A DNA stretch of 64,000 nt, from the NCBI RefSeq assembly GCF_002754195.1, contig NZ_PEEU01000001.1, forward strand, positions 5,146,001 to 5,210,000, in the 5' to 3' direction. Below, piece after piece: positions 24,526 to 34,895 of the stretch. The stretch's first letter is position 1; each line of letters starts with the position of its first letter. The notes under the pieces are model-generated. The model had not been told where the DNA came from. It searched no databases and saw only the letters and a list, made by a program, of their open reading frames with translations. A program made the translations under genes and the position numbers. The DNA is from Flavobacterium sp. 9. GTDB taxonomy: Bacteria; Bacteroidota; Bacteroidia; Flavobacteriales; Flavobacteriaceae.

Positions 24526-27168
24526 ATGTCTGAAGGAGAAAAGTTAATTCCTATTAACATAGAAGATGAAATGAAATCAGCTTACATCGATTATTCGATG
24601 TCAGTAATCGTATCGAGAGCGCTTCCTGATGTTAGAGATGGCTTGAAACCAGTGCATCGAAGAGTTCTTTACGGAATGTATGATTTAGGAGTAACCTCAA
24701 GATCTGCCCACAAAAAATCTGCGAGAATCGTAGGGGAGGTTCTTGGTAAGTATCACCCACACGGAGATACCTCTGTTTATGATGCAATGGTACGTATGGC
24801 TCAGGAATGGAGTATGCGATATTTATTAGTGGACGGTCAGGGTAACTTTGGATCTGTCGATGGTGACAGTCCTGCAGCAATGCGTTATACTGAGGCCAGA
24901 ATGCGTAAAATCTCTGAAGATATTATGGCAGATATCGAAAAAGAAACAGTTGACTTTCAATTGAACTTTGACGATACATTATATGAGCCAAAAGTAATGC
25001 CTACAAGAGTTCCTACTTTATTAGTAAACGGAGCAACAGGTATTGCAGTTGGTATGGCGACAAATATGCCTCCACACAATTTAACTGAAGTTATCAACGG
25101 TACTTTAGCGTACTTAGATAATAATGATATTGAAGTTGATGAATTAATGACGCATATTAAAGCTCCGGATTTTCCAACCGGTGGTGTAATATATGGTTAT
25201 GAAGGCGTTCGTGAAGCTTTTAAAACTGGTAGAGGACGTATCGTAATGCGTGCTAAAGTTGGTTTCGAAGAAGTTGACGGAAGAGAATGTATCATTGTTA
25301 CTGAGATTCCATATCAGGTTAACAAAGCCGAAATGATCAAGCGTACGGCTGATTTAGTTAACGATAAAAAAATTGAAGGTATTGCAAATATTCGTGACGA
25401 ATCTGATAGAAACGGTATGCGTATCGTTTATATCCTGAAACGTGATGCTACGCCAAACGTAGTTTTGAATACCTTATATAAGTTTACATCATTACAATCT
25501 TCTTTTAGTGTAAACAATATTGCATTAGTAAAAGGTCGCCCACAAATGTTGAATCTAAAAGATATGATTCACTATTTTATCGAGCACCGTCACGATGTAG
25601 TAGTTCGTAGAACTCGTTTTGAATTGCGTAAAGCTGAAGAAAGAGCTCACATTTTAGAAGGTTTAATTATCGCTTCTGATAATATTGATGAAGTAATTGC
25701 GATAATCAGAGGTTCTAAAAATACAGAAGAAGCTCGTGAGAAATTAATCGAAAGATTTAATTTGTCAGACATTCAGGCACGTGCAATTGTTGAAATGCGT
25801 TTGCGTCAGTTAACAGGTCTGGAACAAGACAAGTTAAGAGCTGAATTTGACGAATTAATGAAGTTAATCGAACATTTGAAAGCATTATTGGCAGATGTAG
25901 ATTTAAGAACAAACTTAATTAAAGAAGAACTTGAAGAAATCCGTGAGAAATACGGAGATGAACGTCGTTCTACTATTGAATATTCTGGTGGAGATGTAAG
26001 TATTGAAGATTTAATTGCGGATGAAAATGTAGTTATTACAATCTCTCACGCTGGTTATATCAAACGTACAAACCTAACAGAATACAAAACTCAAAATAGA
26101 GGTGGAGTTGGGCAAAAAAGCGCCGGAACAAGAGATCAGGATTTCCTTGAGCATATGTTCGTTGCAACCAATCACCAATATATGATGTTCTTTACGCAAA
26201 AAGGAAAATGTTTCTGGATGCGTGTTTACGAAATTCCTGAAGGTAGCAAAACTGCAAAAGGTAGAGCAATTCAGAATTTAGTAAATATTGAAAGCGATGA
26301 TAAAGTAAAAGCTTTCATTTGTACACAAGACTTAAAAGACAAAGATTATATCAATAGTCATAATCTTGTAATGGTAACGAAACAAGGTCAGGTTAAGAAA
26401 ACTTCTTTAGAGAAATATTCTAAACCAAGGGTAAATGGTGTTGCTGCAATTACAATTAAAGAAGGTGATGAGTTACTTGAAGCGAAATTAACTAACGGAG
26501 AAAGCCAAATTATTCTGGCTGTTAAGTCTGGTAAATTAGTTCGTTTTGAAGAAACTAAAACACGTCCAATGGGAAGAACAGCTTCTGGAGTTCGTGGAAT
26601 TACCTTAAAAGACGATACTGATGAAGTAATTGGTATGGTTACTGTTGACAAAGAGAATGTAAACGATACACAGATTTTAGTTGTAACTGAAAACGGATAC
26701 GGTAAACGTACTAAATTAGTTGATGACGACGGAGAAGATGTTTACAGAATTACAAACCGTGGAGGTAAAGGTGTGAAAACACTTAATATCACGGAGAAAA
26801 CAGGAAAATTAATTTCTATTAGTAATGTAACTGATGCTGATGATTTAATGATTATCAACAAATCTGGATTAACAATTAGAATGGCAATTGAAGATTTACG
26901 TGTAATGGGTCGTGCAACGCAAGGTGTTCGATTGATTAACCTAAAAGGTAAAGATTCTATTGCTGCTGTAACAAAAGTTATGAAAGATGATGTTGCAGAA
27001 GTTGTTGTTGACGAAGATGGAAATGTTATTGAATCTGCTATCGAAAGAGTTAAGCCGGATTTAGAAGTTCTTGAAGATGACGGAACTGCTGAGGATGACG
27101 ACGACGATGATTCTGAAGAAGAAATAGAAGATGAAGACGACTCTGAAGAAGAGGAATCTGAAGAATAA
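24526..27168 (+). CDS. gyrA: DNA gyrase subunit A
   Basis: 880 residues. The catalytic Tyr is residue 121 ([10 protein letters not shown]). The quinolone-determining region reads [17 protein letters not shown] with Thr82, Ser83 and Asp86, the unmutated arrangement expected for flavobacteria. The C-terminal beta-pinwheel has a GyrA-box-like QNRGGVGQK and repeats such as NRGGKGVKT, supporting GyrA over ParC. The end is a long acidic tail (about 35 residues, almost all Asp/Glu/Ser). It introduces negative supercoils with GyrB, which is not nearby. A weak -7-like TATCTTGG lies at 24477-24484. Confidence 0.95.
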   Translation: MSEGEKLIPINIEDEMKSAYIDYSMSVIVSRALPDVRDGLKPVHRRVLYGMYDLGVTSRSAHKKSARIVGEVLGKYHPHGDTSVYDAMVRMAQEWSMRYLLVDGQGNFGSVDGDSPAAMRYTEARMRKISEDIMADIEKETVDFQLNFDDTLYEPKVMPTRVPTLLVNGATGIAVGMATNMPPHNLTEVINGTLAYLDNNDIEVDELMTHIKAPDFPTGGVIYGYEGVREAFKTGRGRIVMRAKVGFEEVDGRECIIVTEIPYQVNKAEMIKRTADLVNDKKIEGIANIRDESDRNGMRIVYILKRDATPNVVLNTLYKFTSLQSSFSVNNIALVKGRPQMLNLKDMIHYFIEHRHDVVVRRTRFELRKAEERAHILEGLIIASDNIDEVIAIIRGSKNTEEAREKLIERFNLSDIQARAIVEMRLRQLTGLEQDKLRAEFDELMKLIEHLKALLADVDLRTNLIKEELEEIREKYGDERRSTIEYSGGDVSIEDLIADENVVITISHAGYIKRTNLTEYKTQNRGGVGQKSAGTRDQDFLEHMFVATNHQYMMFFTQKGKCFWMRVYEIPEGSKTAKGRAIQNLVNIESDDKVKAFICTQDLKDKDYINSHNLVMVTKQGQVKKTSLEKYSKPRVNGVAAITIKEGDELLEAKLTNGESQIILAVKSGKLVRFEETKTRPMGRTASGVRGITLKDDTDEVIGMVTVDKENVNDTQILVVTENGYGKRTKLVDDDGEDVYRITNRGGKGVKTLNITEKTGKLISISNVTDADDLMIINKSGLTIRMAIEDLRVMGRATQGVRLINLKGKDSIAAVTKVMKDDVAEVVVDEDGNVIESAIERVKPDLEVLEDDGTAEDDDDDDSEEEIEDEDDSEEEESEE

Positions 27169-27216
27169 TAAATTTAACCCAGGAATAATTAAAATTAAAT
27201 ACACAAATTGAATATT

Positions 27217-28488
27217 ATGAAAAGTAAGTATGTAATACTAGCATCAGCATTATTGATTTCTGTAGCTACTTTTGCTCAGAAAGATCAAATTAAGAGTGCT
27301 GAAAAAGCGTTAAAAGGCGGCGATGCTCAAGGAGCAATTACAATATTGAAAGACGCTGAAAACTTGGTAGTAAATGCCAAAGATGTTGAACAAGCGCAAT
27401 ACTATTTTGTACAAGGAAATGCTTATTTGGATTTAGCTAACAAAAAAGTTGAAGAAGGTGCAAACTTATTGAATGCAGCTGAAAGCTATAAAAAGTTAAT
27501 TGAAATCGAGAAAACTTCAGGAAAACAAAAGTATTCAGTTCAGGCTGCTTCTTCAATTACTGAAATTAAAGGAAAGCTTATTAATTCAGCTATTGCTGAC
27601 ACACAGGCTAAAAAAGTTAAAGAAGGTGCGAAAAAATTGTATGATGCTTATTTGTTAGACAAAAAAGATACAATCAACTTGTATTACGCAGCTTCAACAG
27701 CAGTAAACGCTCAGGATTATGATAGTGCTTTGCCAATGTATGAAGAATTGAAAAAATTAAATTATTCTGGAAAAGGTACTTCTTATACAGCTGTAAATAA
27801 AGCTTCAGGTAATGAAGATGGTTTTAATTCTGCAAAAGAAAGAGATTTAGCTTTAAAATTAGGAACTCACGAAAAACCAAAAACAGAAGTTATTCCTTCT
27901 AAAAGAGGTGAGATCTACAAAAATTTAGCTTTGATCTTAGTTCAAAAAGGACGTACAGAAGAGGCTAAAAAAGCGATCGCTGATGCAAGAAAAGCGAATC
28001 CTGATGATTCTTCTTTGATTCTTTCAGAAGCTAATTTATATCTTGAAACTAAAGACTATGATACTTACAAAACATTAGTTACTCAAGCTTTAGAAAAAGA
28101 ACCAAACAATGCTGATCTTGTTTTTAATTTAGGTGTAATCAGTGGTAATGCAAAAAATAGCGCTGATGCTGAGAAATATTACTTAAAAGCTATTGAAATC
28201 AATCCAAACTATACTAATGCTTACCTTAACCTTGCAGCATTAAAATTAGAGGCTGAGAAACCAATCATTGATGAAATGAATAAATTGGGTACTTCTGCAA
28301 AAGATATGAAACGTTACGATGTCTTGAAAGCACAAAGAGAAAATGTTTTTAGAGGAGTTATTCCTTACCTTAAAAAAGCAAACGAATTAGATCCTAAAAA
28401 CGAAGATGTTTCTAAAACATTATTAGGAGTTTATAAAGCTTTAGAAATGACTGCTGAAGCAAAAGCATTAAAAGCTACAATGAACTAA
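27217..28488 (+). CDS. Exported tetratricopeptide-repeat protein
   Basis: 423 residues from ATG 27217 (a TTG at 27208 would only add three residues). The signal peptide is 1-20 (ALLISVATFAQ). TPR-like helical pairs run through the mature protein: KNLALILVQKGRTEEAKKAIADARKAN, EANLYLETKDYDTYKTLV and KYYLKAIEINPNYTNAYLNLA are the clearest. The first 150 residues are helical with many Lys/Glu and predict less clear repeats. Such periplasmic TPR proteins are scaffolds with unknown partners. It lies 48 bases after gyrA in the same direction, without a terminator between, so it may be read from the gyrA transcript. Confidence 0.8.
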   Translation: MKSKYVILASALLISVATFAQKDQIKSAEKALKGGDAQGAITILKDAENLVVNAKDVEQAQYYFVQGNAYLDLANKKVEEGANLLNAAESYKKLIEIEKTSGKQKYSVQAASSITEIKGKLINSAIADTQAKKVKEGAKKLYDAYLLDKKDTINLYYAASTAVNAQDYDSALPMYEELKKLNYSGKGTSYTAVNKASGNEDGFNSAKERDLALKLGTHEKPKTEVIPSKRGEIYKNLALILVQKGRTEEAKKAIADARKANPDDSSLILSEANLYLETKDYDTYKTLVTQALEKEPNNADLVFNLGVISGNAKNSADAEKYYLKAIEINPNYTNAYLNLAALKLEAEKPIIDEMNKLGTSAKDMKRYDVLKAQRENVFRGVIPYLKKANELDPKNEDVSKTLLGVYKALEMTAEAKALKATMN

Positions 28489-28510
28489 GAATTTTAATTC
28501 TTATTACTAT

Positions 28511-28546
28511 AAAAAAATATCCCGTCAAAAGCGGGATATTTTTTTG
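28511..28546. terminator. Bidirectional terminator, TPR gene and osmC
   Basis: Hairpin AAATATCCCG-TCAAAAG-CGGGATATTT flanked by A and T runs, between the convergent genes ending at 28488 and 28567. Confidence 0.85.
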
Positions 28547-28566
28547 TTTAAAAATTACTGTATTGA

Positions 28567-28983
28567 CTAAACTAAAGCAGCAGATAATGTAATTGTTGTA
28601 TTTAAAAGTTTCGAGATTGGGCAGATTTCTTTTGCTTTTGCAGCTGTTTTTTCAAATTCTTCGGCAGAAATTCCTGGAACTTTTCCTTTTAAGTCTAAGT
28701 GAATAAGTGTTATTGTTCCGTCTTCAAAAGTTACTGTCGCTTCTGTGTTTAGATCATCTGCAGTAAAACCTCCTTCGTTTAATAAAAAACTTAATTGCAT
28801 CGTAAAACAGCCAGAATGCGCTGCTGCAACAAGTTCTTCGGGATTTGTTCCTACTCCGTCTGCAAATCTTGTTTTAAACGATAATTGTGCATTATCTAAT
28901 GTTGTACTTTGTGTACTTATAGTTCCTTTTCCTTCCATGCCGGTTCCTTTCCAGTTGGCATTTGCTTTTCTTGTAAATTTCAT
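28567..28983 (-). CDS. OsmC-family peroxiredoxin-like protein
   Basis: 138 residues. The two family cysteines are Cys59 (AAAHSGCFTMQLSF) and Cys121 (AKEICPISKLLN), with the conserved NPEELVAAAHSGC context and N-terminal Arg/Lys-rich strand (FTRKANANWKGTGMEGKG). OsmC proteins reduce organic hydroperoxides using these thiols and lipoyl or thiol donors in the cytoplasm. The spacing and ending fit the OsmC rather than the Ohr subgroup, but the split between the two is not certain by eye. Single gene between a terminator and a repeat-filled gap. Confidence 0.88.
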   Translation of the reverse strand: MKFTRKANANWKGTGMEGKGTISTQSTTLDNAQLSFKTRFADGVGTNPEELVAAAHSGCFTMQLSFLLNEGGFTADDLNTEATVTFEDGTITLIHLDLKGKVPGISAEEFEKTAAKAKEICPISKLLNTTITLSAALV

Positions 28984-29370
28984 TTTATACTATTTTAGGT
29001 TTATAATCTTTTGATTCTCAAATATAATCAATATTTTAAAGAATAGTTTTATGAAATTTAATTAGAATGTTAAGTTTGGGGTTGGGATTAGGTAAATGTT
29101 GGAGTGGATTTTACCGCAAAGGCGCAAAGTTTTTATGTTCAGGATTGTGCTTAGTAAACGCAAAGTTCGCAAAGCTTTGTCTCGTAGAATTGCCAGCAAT
29201 CTTAAAAATGGGGATAAAATTTTACCGCAAAGGCGCAAAGATTTCTTGTTCAGGATTGCGCTTAGTAAACGCAAAGTTCGCAAAGCTTTATGTTGAACTA
29301 GCTTTGCGAACTTTGCGTAAACCTTTGCATCTTTGCGGTAAAATGACTCCAACAAAAAAATGACCCCAAC
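28984..29370. repeat. Gap with a tandem duplication of a CGCAAAG element
   Basis: A 71-base unit (29108-29178, starting ATTTTACCGCAAAGGCGCAA) recurs at 29219-29289 with few changes. The complementary end (GCTTTGCGAACTTTGCG... to CTTTGCGGTAAAAT, about 29300-29343) closes a long hairpin. Open frames on both strands across it (up to 111 codons) are repeat artefacts. Confidence 0.75.
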
Positions 29371-29410
29371 AAAAAAAAGGTGTAACGAAAATATCATTAC
29401 ACCTTTTTTT
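29371..29410. terminator. Terminator downstream of the DUF349 gene
   Basis: Hairpin AAAAAAGGTGTAA / TTACACCTTTTTT with an 11-base loop and T-runs on both strands. It lies 24 bases beyond the DUF349 stop codon. Confidence 0.8.
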
Positions 29411-29433
29411 ATTTATTGTAGAAACTTAGAACC

Positions 29434-31431
29434 TTATTCTTGTCCCAAATTACGTAATTGCTTCAATTTATCTTTCCAAACTTCAAGGCTTTCTTTGTGG
29501 ATAGCGATGTTTTTGCGAACTTCAAGAACAATTGAGTTTTCTTTTTTCGCATTTTTAGTATTTGTAAAGAACTGAATGTTATTTTCTAATTGGAAGATTT
29601 CATTTTGAACTTCTTCAATTTTGCGCATTATGAATATCTTCTCGTTGTCTAATTTACGAGTATCATTGCTGTCAGATAAAGAATCAATTCTGTTAGCAAA
29701 ACGCATCATTTCAGTTTCTTTTTTACTCAAACTTAATTTTTCAAAAAGAGCATCAAGGATTTTATTGAATTTTCCTTCGATATGACGTCTTGCAAAAGGA
29801 ACTTTTCCGTAACCTTTCCAGATTTCGATATGTGCTTTTATAGCGTCTAAATCAGTTTTGTGATCACCAGTAAGTTGGTATGCTCTTAGAATATCTAAGT
29901 AAGCTTTTTTATTGTCAAAAGCAGCAACTTCATCAACGTTTTCTTCTGATTTGTGCTCTTTTAATTTATCAAAATAATGATTACAAGCGTCTTTAAATTC
30001 TTTCCAGATTTTATCTGAATATTTTTTAGGAACGTGACCTATTTGTTTCCACTCTTCCTGAATTTGTTTCATTACAGGAGTTGTAGCGCCAAAATCTGTG
30101 CTTTCTTGTAATTCTTTTGCTTTCGCAACAAGAGCCATTTTTTTGTTTAAATTGTCGTTTTGGTCTTTTTTAATGTCTTTGTAAAATGAATTTTTAAAAG
30201 AATTAAAGTTTCTAACGGCAGTTTTAAATGCAGCCCAAGTTTCTTCATTTACTTCTGATGGTACTTTTCCGGCAGCAAAAAACTCATTTCTAAGTGCTTC
30301 TACTTTCTGAATTTGTACTAACCATTGTGAGTGAGAATTTACTTTTTCAGTTCCTAAAACCTCAATTTTCCCAATGATTTCTTTCTTAACTTCAAGATTG
30401 TTTTGTTCGTTTGCTCTTTGGCTTTCGAATAAAATTTCTCTTTTGTCATGAATTTTTTTAGTCAGTTCACTGAATTTATTCCAGATACTATCACGGTGTT
30501 CTTTTGAAACCGGACCAATATCTTCTTTCCAGATTCTGTGTAAGTCTTGTAACTCACGGAATGCTTTGCTGATGTCAGTTTCGTTTACTAATTCTTCAAC
30601 ACGTGCAATAATTTTTTGCTTTTGTTCAAGATTGTATTTGAAATCTAAATCTCTTGCTTCACGATCTAAATGCAGATAATCATAAAAATTCTCTACGTGA
30701 AAGTGATAATTGTTCCAAACGTGATTGTATTTATCTTTTGGAATTGCTCCGGCATTTTTCCATCTTTCTCTTAAATCATTAAAATGTTTAAGCGTGTCTT
30801 TGATGTTTTCCTGCGGATTTATAAGCTCTTTTAGTTCCTCTACTATTGCAAGTCGATTGTCTAAATTTGATTTAAGGTTTGTTTGTAAATGTTTAAAGTG
30901 AGCATTTCTTTTTTCTCTAAAAACATTATAATATTCATCAAACTTAGATTTTAATGGAGAATGATATTCGAATTCTTCGTTAGGATCTTCTTTAGAAGCG
31001 TTGAATTCTTCCTTTTTCTCCTCTATAAGATGGTTGTATTGTAGTAAAAATGCTTTCTTAATTTCTTCGATATGCTCTTTTACAGACATCACTTTATCGT
31101 CGTTGATCAATTTTTTCAATTCATCAACAAGCGCATCAAGCGAGAAAGTATTATAATCCTGCATAGGAATATCATGGCGCTCTTTTAGCGTTTCATCTTC
31201 ACTTTCTTCGGCATTCGAATTTGTTATAGCATCTAATGCTGTTTGATGCTCTGTTTCTGTAGATTCAGCTTCAACCGTATTTTCTGCTACAACTTCTTCA
31301 TTTGAAATTGTATCTTCAGTTGCTGCTTCAGAACCAGTAGTTTCAATTGCATTATCTTGTGTAGAATCGTTAATCTCGATTTCTAATTTTCCGTCTGCTT
31401 CTTGCAGGTTATCATTCTTTTCTTCTAACAT
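29434..31431 (-). CDS. DUF349-repeat protein
   Basis: 665 residues. The first 110 are acidic, low-complexity and probably disordered. Then come about five DUF349 helical repeats recognised by a W-K-x3-G-x-V/I-P pattern: RWKNAGAIPKDKYNHVWN, RIWKEDIGPVSKEHRDSIWN, FFAAGKVPSEVNEETW, EEWKQIGHVPKKYSDKIWK and IEIWKGYGKVPFARRHIEG. A coiled-coil tail (EEVQNEIFQLENNIQFF) closes it. The protein is predicted cytoplasmic. DUF349 proteins are widespread in Bacteroidota; their role is not established. It is a single gene, with a terminator downstream. Confidence 0.88.
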   Translation of the reverse strand: MLEEKNDNLQEADGKLEIEINDSTQDNAIETTGSEAATEDTISNEEVVAENTVEAESTETEHQTALDAITNSNAEESEDETLKERHDIPMQDYNTFSLDALVDELKKLINDDKVMSVKEHIEEIKKAFLLQYNHLIEEKKEEFNASKEDPNEEFEYHSPLKSKFDEYYNVFREKRNAHFKHLQTNLKSNLDNRLAIVEELKELINPQENIKDTLKHFNDLRERWKNAGAIPKDKYNHVWNNYHFHVENFYDYLHLDREARDLDFKYNLEQKQKIIARVEELVNETDISKAFRELQDLHRIWKEDIGPVSKEHRDSIWNKFSELTKKIHDKREILFESQRANEQNNLEVKKEIIGKIEVLGTEKVNSHSQWLVQIQKVEALRNEFFAAGKVPSEVNEETWAAFKTAVRNFNSFKNSFYKDIKKDQNDNLNKKMALVAKAKELQESTDFGATTPVMKQIQEEWKQIGHVPKKYSDKIWKEFKDACNHYFDKLKEHKSEENVDEVAAFDNKKAYLDILRAYQLTGDHKTDLDAIKAHIEIWKGYGKVPFARRHIEGKFNKILDALFEKLSLSKKETEMMRFANRIDSLSDSNDTRKLDNEKIFIMRKIEEVQNEIFQLENNIQFFTNTKNAKKENSIVLEVRKNIAIHKESLEVWKDKLKQLRNLGQE

Positions 31432-31734
31432 TTTAAATGTATAAGGTTTTTATTGTAAACAGAGCGAAAGATAGTAAAGGAGTTTCTAAATACAAAATAA
31501 ATCGTTTGTTTATACGTGATTTTACGATGAAATTCCTATTTAATGAAGTAATTTAGGAATGTGATATCGGTTTTTTTGCTATTTTTTTTGAAGTTTAATT
31601 AAATGGGTAATTTATACACTTTTAAGGAAATTTATAGGAAGTCTCTATTTTAAATTAAAATGAGTTGTTTTTTTACAATAGTTAGAATTATGAAAAAATG
31701 TATTTGACGAGATTCTCTAATAGTTTGAAGCGGA
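31432..31734. other. AT-rich gap, nothing recognised
   Basis: About 300 bases upstream of the DUF349 gene and downstream of the barrel protein gene. No repeats of the dispersed families, no hairpin with T-run and no credible small frame. Confidence 0.4.
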
Positions 31735-32490
31735 TTAAAATAAAATTAGCATTCCAACTTCGATACCATAGTTATAGGTTTTATGTCCGCCAAAAGCCAC
31801 ACTTGGATGGATGTAAGCCATATCGTTTTTAGTAATCCTTCTGCCAAATTCTACAAAAGCATTATTAGGATAACCTTTATTGGTGTTATTGTATTTAAAA
31901 GCAACATCAGCAGCAATCCAGTTTTTTCCCAGTATAAACATAAAGTAATTTTCGAATGCAGTAAGATTGATATCGCTTCTATTGTCAGATCCTGCAAAAC
32001 TCATTTGGTTTTCTAGAGAAACGATCCATAAAATATGATCTTTCTTTATATATTTTCCGTAGAAAATAGCCGGAGCAAAGACCCATTTACCTGATCCAAG
32101 AGCTGGATCTACAGCGGAGTTTGAGATTATTCTGGCGCGAAAAGCAATTCCATCTTTTTTGTGTTTTAAATAAGGTATATAGCTAATGCCAACGCCAATA
32201 TCACCAATACCGGTTTTGTTTATAGAGCTCGTATTTGTAGAAACTAAAGGAAGATCGACTCGCAAGTTCCACGCTTTATTAGCGATAGGATGCAGGAAAC
32301 GAAGTTGTGTTGTATTAAATGAACCTGTTTCAGTATCTAAATACTCATTAAAGAGTAATATTGTTTTTAGATAATAATGATAACGTGCTTCTGTATATAT
32401 GCTTTCTTTCTGCTCATTAATAGTATCCTGAGCCAAAAGTGAATTGTAAAATGGAAAAATGAGTAAAAAAAAAGGTAGAAATTTTTTCAT
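31735..32490 (-). CDS. Probable outer-membrane beta-barrel protein, unknown function
   Basis: 251 residues from the ATG at 32490. The signal peptide is about 1-20 (FYNSLLAQ). The mature part alternates polar and aromatic residues in strand-like runs (LRVDLPLVSTNTSSINK, GIGDIGVGISYIPYL, FENYFMFILGKNWIAADVAF) and ends in YNYGIEVGMLILF, a terminal strand with an aromatic last residue as expected for BAM-dependent barrels. No specific family was recognised; it resembles the MetA/phenol-degradation-type outer-membrane group in style only. It is 66 bases downstream of aroE in the same direction. Confidence 0.65.
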   Translation of the reverse strand: MKKFLPFFLLIFPFYNSLLAQDTINEQKESIYTEARYHYYLKTILLFNEYLDTETGSFNTTQLRFLHPIANKAWNLRVDLPLVSTNTSSINKTGIGDIGVGISYIPYLKHKKDGIAFRARIISNSAVDPALGSGKWVFAPAIFYGKYIKKDHILWIVSLENQMSFAGSDNRSDINLTAFENYFMFILGKNWIAADVAFKYNNTNKGYPNNAFVEFGRRITKNDMAYIHPSVAFGGHKTYNYGIEVGMLILF

Positions 32491-32556
32491 AACCATCTAT
32501 TAATGAATAGACTAAGTTACAAAAAGAATTCTACCGTTTTATTTGTAATTATATTT

Positions 32557-33306
32557 TTATTTATTCCAGATTTTCCACGCTTTTTCTGCCTGAAAAATTA
32601 GCATGTCGTAACCATTTTTTATTGTTGCGCCTTTTTCTTTGGCATTTTTTAAAAACTGAGTTTCTTCCGGATTGTATATTAAATCGTAAGCAATATGTTT
32701 CTCAGTAAAAAACTCATAAGGAAGATCTGGACAAGCTTCAATATTTGGACTTGTTCCTACCGGAGTACAATTGATAATAATCTGAAAATTATCAAAAGTA
32801 GTAGCATTAATTAAACTGTAATCAATGATGTTTTCCTTAGATTCTCTGGAAACAAAAGTATACGGAATATCTAATTCGTCAAGAGCAAAGGCAACACCTT
32901 TTGATGCGCCGCCGGTTCCCAGAATCAGGGCTTTTTTGTGATGCGGTTCTAATAATGGTTTTAATGATTTTTTGAAACCATAATAATCGGTGTTGTAACC
33001 TTTTAATTCTCCGTTTTTCGTGAATTTAATAGTGTTTACAGCACCAATTAAGGCCGCTTTTTTTGATAGTTTATGTAAGAACGGAATAACTTGTTCTTTG
33101 TATGGGATTGTAACATTTAATCCTTTTAAATCGGGATTGTTTTTTACTAATTCAGTGAAATAATTAATTTCAGAAATATCGAAGTTTTCGTAGCTGTTGC
33201 CGGCAAAAACTTCATCGCTGAATTTTTCTGTAAAATATCCTTTTGAAAATGAGTAACTAATATTACGGCCCAACAAGCCAAAACGTCTTCTTAAAATATC
33301 AATCAT
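32557..33306 (-). CDS. aroE: Shikimate dehydrogenase
   Basis: 249 residues. It reduces 3-dehydroshikimate with NADPH in the aromatic amino acid pathway. The shikimate-binding Ser pair is in GRNISYSFSKGYF, the catalytic Lys in NVTIPYKEQVIPFL, and GAVNTIKF and GYNTDYYGF carry the conserved Asn/Asp. The nucleotide loop is ILGTGGASKGVA. The length is at the short end for AroE, typical for Bacteroidota. Its ATG shares one base with the TPR gene's stop (TAATG), so translation is probably coupled. Confidence 0.93.
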   Translation of the reverse strand: MIDILRRRFGLLGRNISYSFSKGYFTEKFSDEVFAGNSYENFDISEINYFTELVKNNPDLKGLNVTIPYKEQVIPFLHKLSKKAALIGAVNTIKFTKNGELKGYNTDYYGFKKSLKPLLEPHHKKALILGTGGASKGVAFALDELDIPYTFVSRESKENIIDYSLINATTFDNFQIIINCTPVGTSPNIEACPDLPYEFFTEKHIAYDLIYNPEETQFLKNAKEKGATIKNGYDMLIFQAEKAWKIWNK

Positions 33307-34703
33307 TATTCTTTTCTATGTTTTTCAATATAATTTTTAACCATTTTTTTTGACCAAACTACAGGAAATAAATCTTCGATTAAAATGTAGTTTTCAAAGT
33401 TCAAACGCAAACCATTGCTTAAATGAAATTTTGCTTTTGTATTGTCCTGAATCATAAAATATAATCCTGCTAAACGATATTCGATTTCGTTTTCTTCAGG
33501 AAAATATTCAGTTGCTTGCAATAAGGTTTGAATTGCGCTTTCGAATTCACCTAAAAACTGAAGTATGTCAACCCAGAATAACCAGGTATCTAATGCATAA
33601 TCTCCAAATTCTACTGCTTTTCTGTATCCAAATTCAGCTTCTTCAAAAAAGTTCATTTGTTTGTTGATCGTCGCATAACGTTTCCAGTACAAACGATTTT
33701 GATTGTCGATAGCCAAAGCTTTATTTACAAAAAATAATGCTTTTTGAAAGTTTTTTTGACGAACATAAAAGTCAGTAATTGCAATCCAGCCTTTATCTAA
33801 AAGTGGATCTTCATGTACAGTTTGGTTGTAATATTGTAATGCTTTTGCCGAATTACCTAGCTTTTCGTAGCATTTTCCAATACGCAATAACGCATAAGAA
33901 GTTGCATCGTCTAACTCGATAGTTCTGTTGTAGCTTTCGATCGCTTCGCTGTATTTTTTAAGACGTTCGTAGGCTTTTGCTTTTTCCATGAAAGCGCCTA
34001 AGAATTCATCATCAATAAGAGTTGCATAGTCAAAAGCGCGAATCGCATTTTCGTATTCTTTTACGCCATAATGCAAACGTCCAAGCTGATGCCAGGCGAT
34101 TTCGCTATATGGGTTTTTATTGATATAATCGTTAAGATATAGAATGGCTTCCTGATTTTGATCTAAAAATTCAAAACAATAAACCACATTATACAAAGCA
34201 GATTGATCTTCTAAATCTTCTTCAAGACATTTGATAAAACTGTCTTTTGCCATCTCAAGGTTATCCATAAACAGATATTCCATTCCAATCAAGTTGTACA
34301 CATCAGCGTAGTCGTCTGTATATTGCAAGGCAATTTTAAGCAATTCTACCGCTTTTTCGTGTTGATCTCTCTTAGAACAAATATTGGCTTTTTGGATGTA
34401 AATTTCCTCGTTATTAGGTTCGATTGCATATAACTCATTCAGGAGTTTTTCGGCGATTTCCAGTTTGTCGTCGTAAACCAACATTTCTACTTGTACTAAT
34501 TTTAAGCCCGTAGATTTTGGGTGTTGGTCTAATGCAAGTTTCAAGGCCTTTTTTGCTAAATTAGCCTTACCTATATCTAAATAATGAAGAATGATTTCTT
34601 CAAATTCTTCAGAATCAAAAAAGAGCACTTTGTTAGTTTTTAACATAGACTCAAATTTGGATAGGGATAGGTTATAATCTTCTTCTTCGTTGCTTAATTG
34701 CAT
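33306..34703 (-). CDS. Cytoplasmic tetratricopeptide-repeat protein
   Basis: 465 residues with no signal peptide. About ten TPR units are visible through their W/Y-x2-L/I-G-x-Y/A pattern: AEKLLNELYAIEPNNEEIYIQKANI, YNLIGMEYLFMDNLEMAKDSF, WHQLGRLHYGVKEYENAIRAF, EKAKAYERLKKYSEAIESYNR and LRIGKCYEKLGNSAKALQYY. The protein is a solenoid for protein-protein contacts; no catalytic domain is present. The stop codon overlaps the aroE start by one base. The genuine partner is unknown. Confidence 0.85.
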   Translation of the reverse strand: MQLSNEEEDYNLSLSKFESMLKTNKVLFFDSEEFEEIILHYLDIGKANLAKKALKLALDQHPKSTGLKLVQVEMLVYDDKLEIAEKLLNELYAIEPNNEEIYIQKANICSKRDQHEKAVELLKIALQYTDDYADVYNLIGMEYLFMDNLEMAKDSFIKCLEEDLEDQSALYNVVYCFEFLDQNQEAILYLNDYINKNPYSEIAWHQLGRLHYGVKEYENAIRAFDYATLIDDEFLGAFMEKAKAYERLKKYSEAIESYNRTIELDDATSYALLRIGKCYEKLGNSAKALQYYNQTVHEDPLLDKGWIAITDFYVRQKNFQKALFFVNKALAIDNQNRLYWKRYATINKQMNFFEEAEFGYRKAVEFGDYALDTWLFWVDILQFLGEFESAIQTLLQATEYFPEENEIEYRLAGLYFMIQDNTKAKFHLSNGLRLNFENYILIEDLFPVVWSKKMVKNYIEKHRKE

Positions 34704-34895
34704 ACTTTGTTTATTTGAAATTAGCCTGTTATAAATTTAGGCAACCATATTATTGTTGTGGGGAAAGGAAATTAATTGTTTTGAACAATTTAATTAACAA
34801 TATGGACAGAATTCCTATTCTGTTTTTAGTCATAATCTTCTTATTTTAAAAGAGATTACTAGTTATTATTATATTTTATTTTTAACCGGGAGTTT

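Noticed and set aside
24526..27168. Possible quinolone resistance in gyrA
   Set aside because: Thr82, Ser83 and Asp86 match the wild-type flavobacterial pattern as I recall it; no resistance substitution is apparent.
29062..29397. Open frames of up to 111 codons on both strands between osmC and the DUF349 gene
   Set aside because: They translate the CGCAAAG tandem repeats (e.g. repeated RTLRLLSAILN-like segments) and are not genes.
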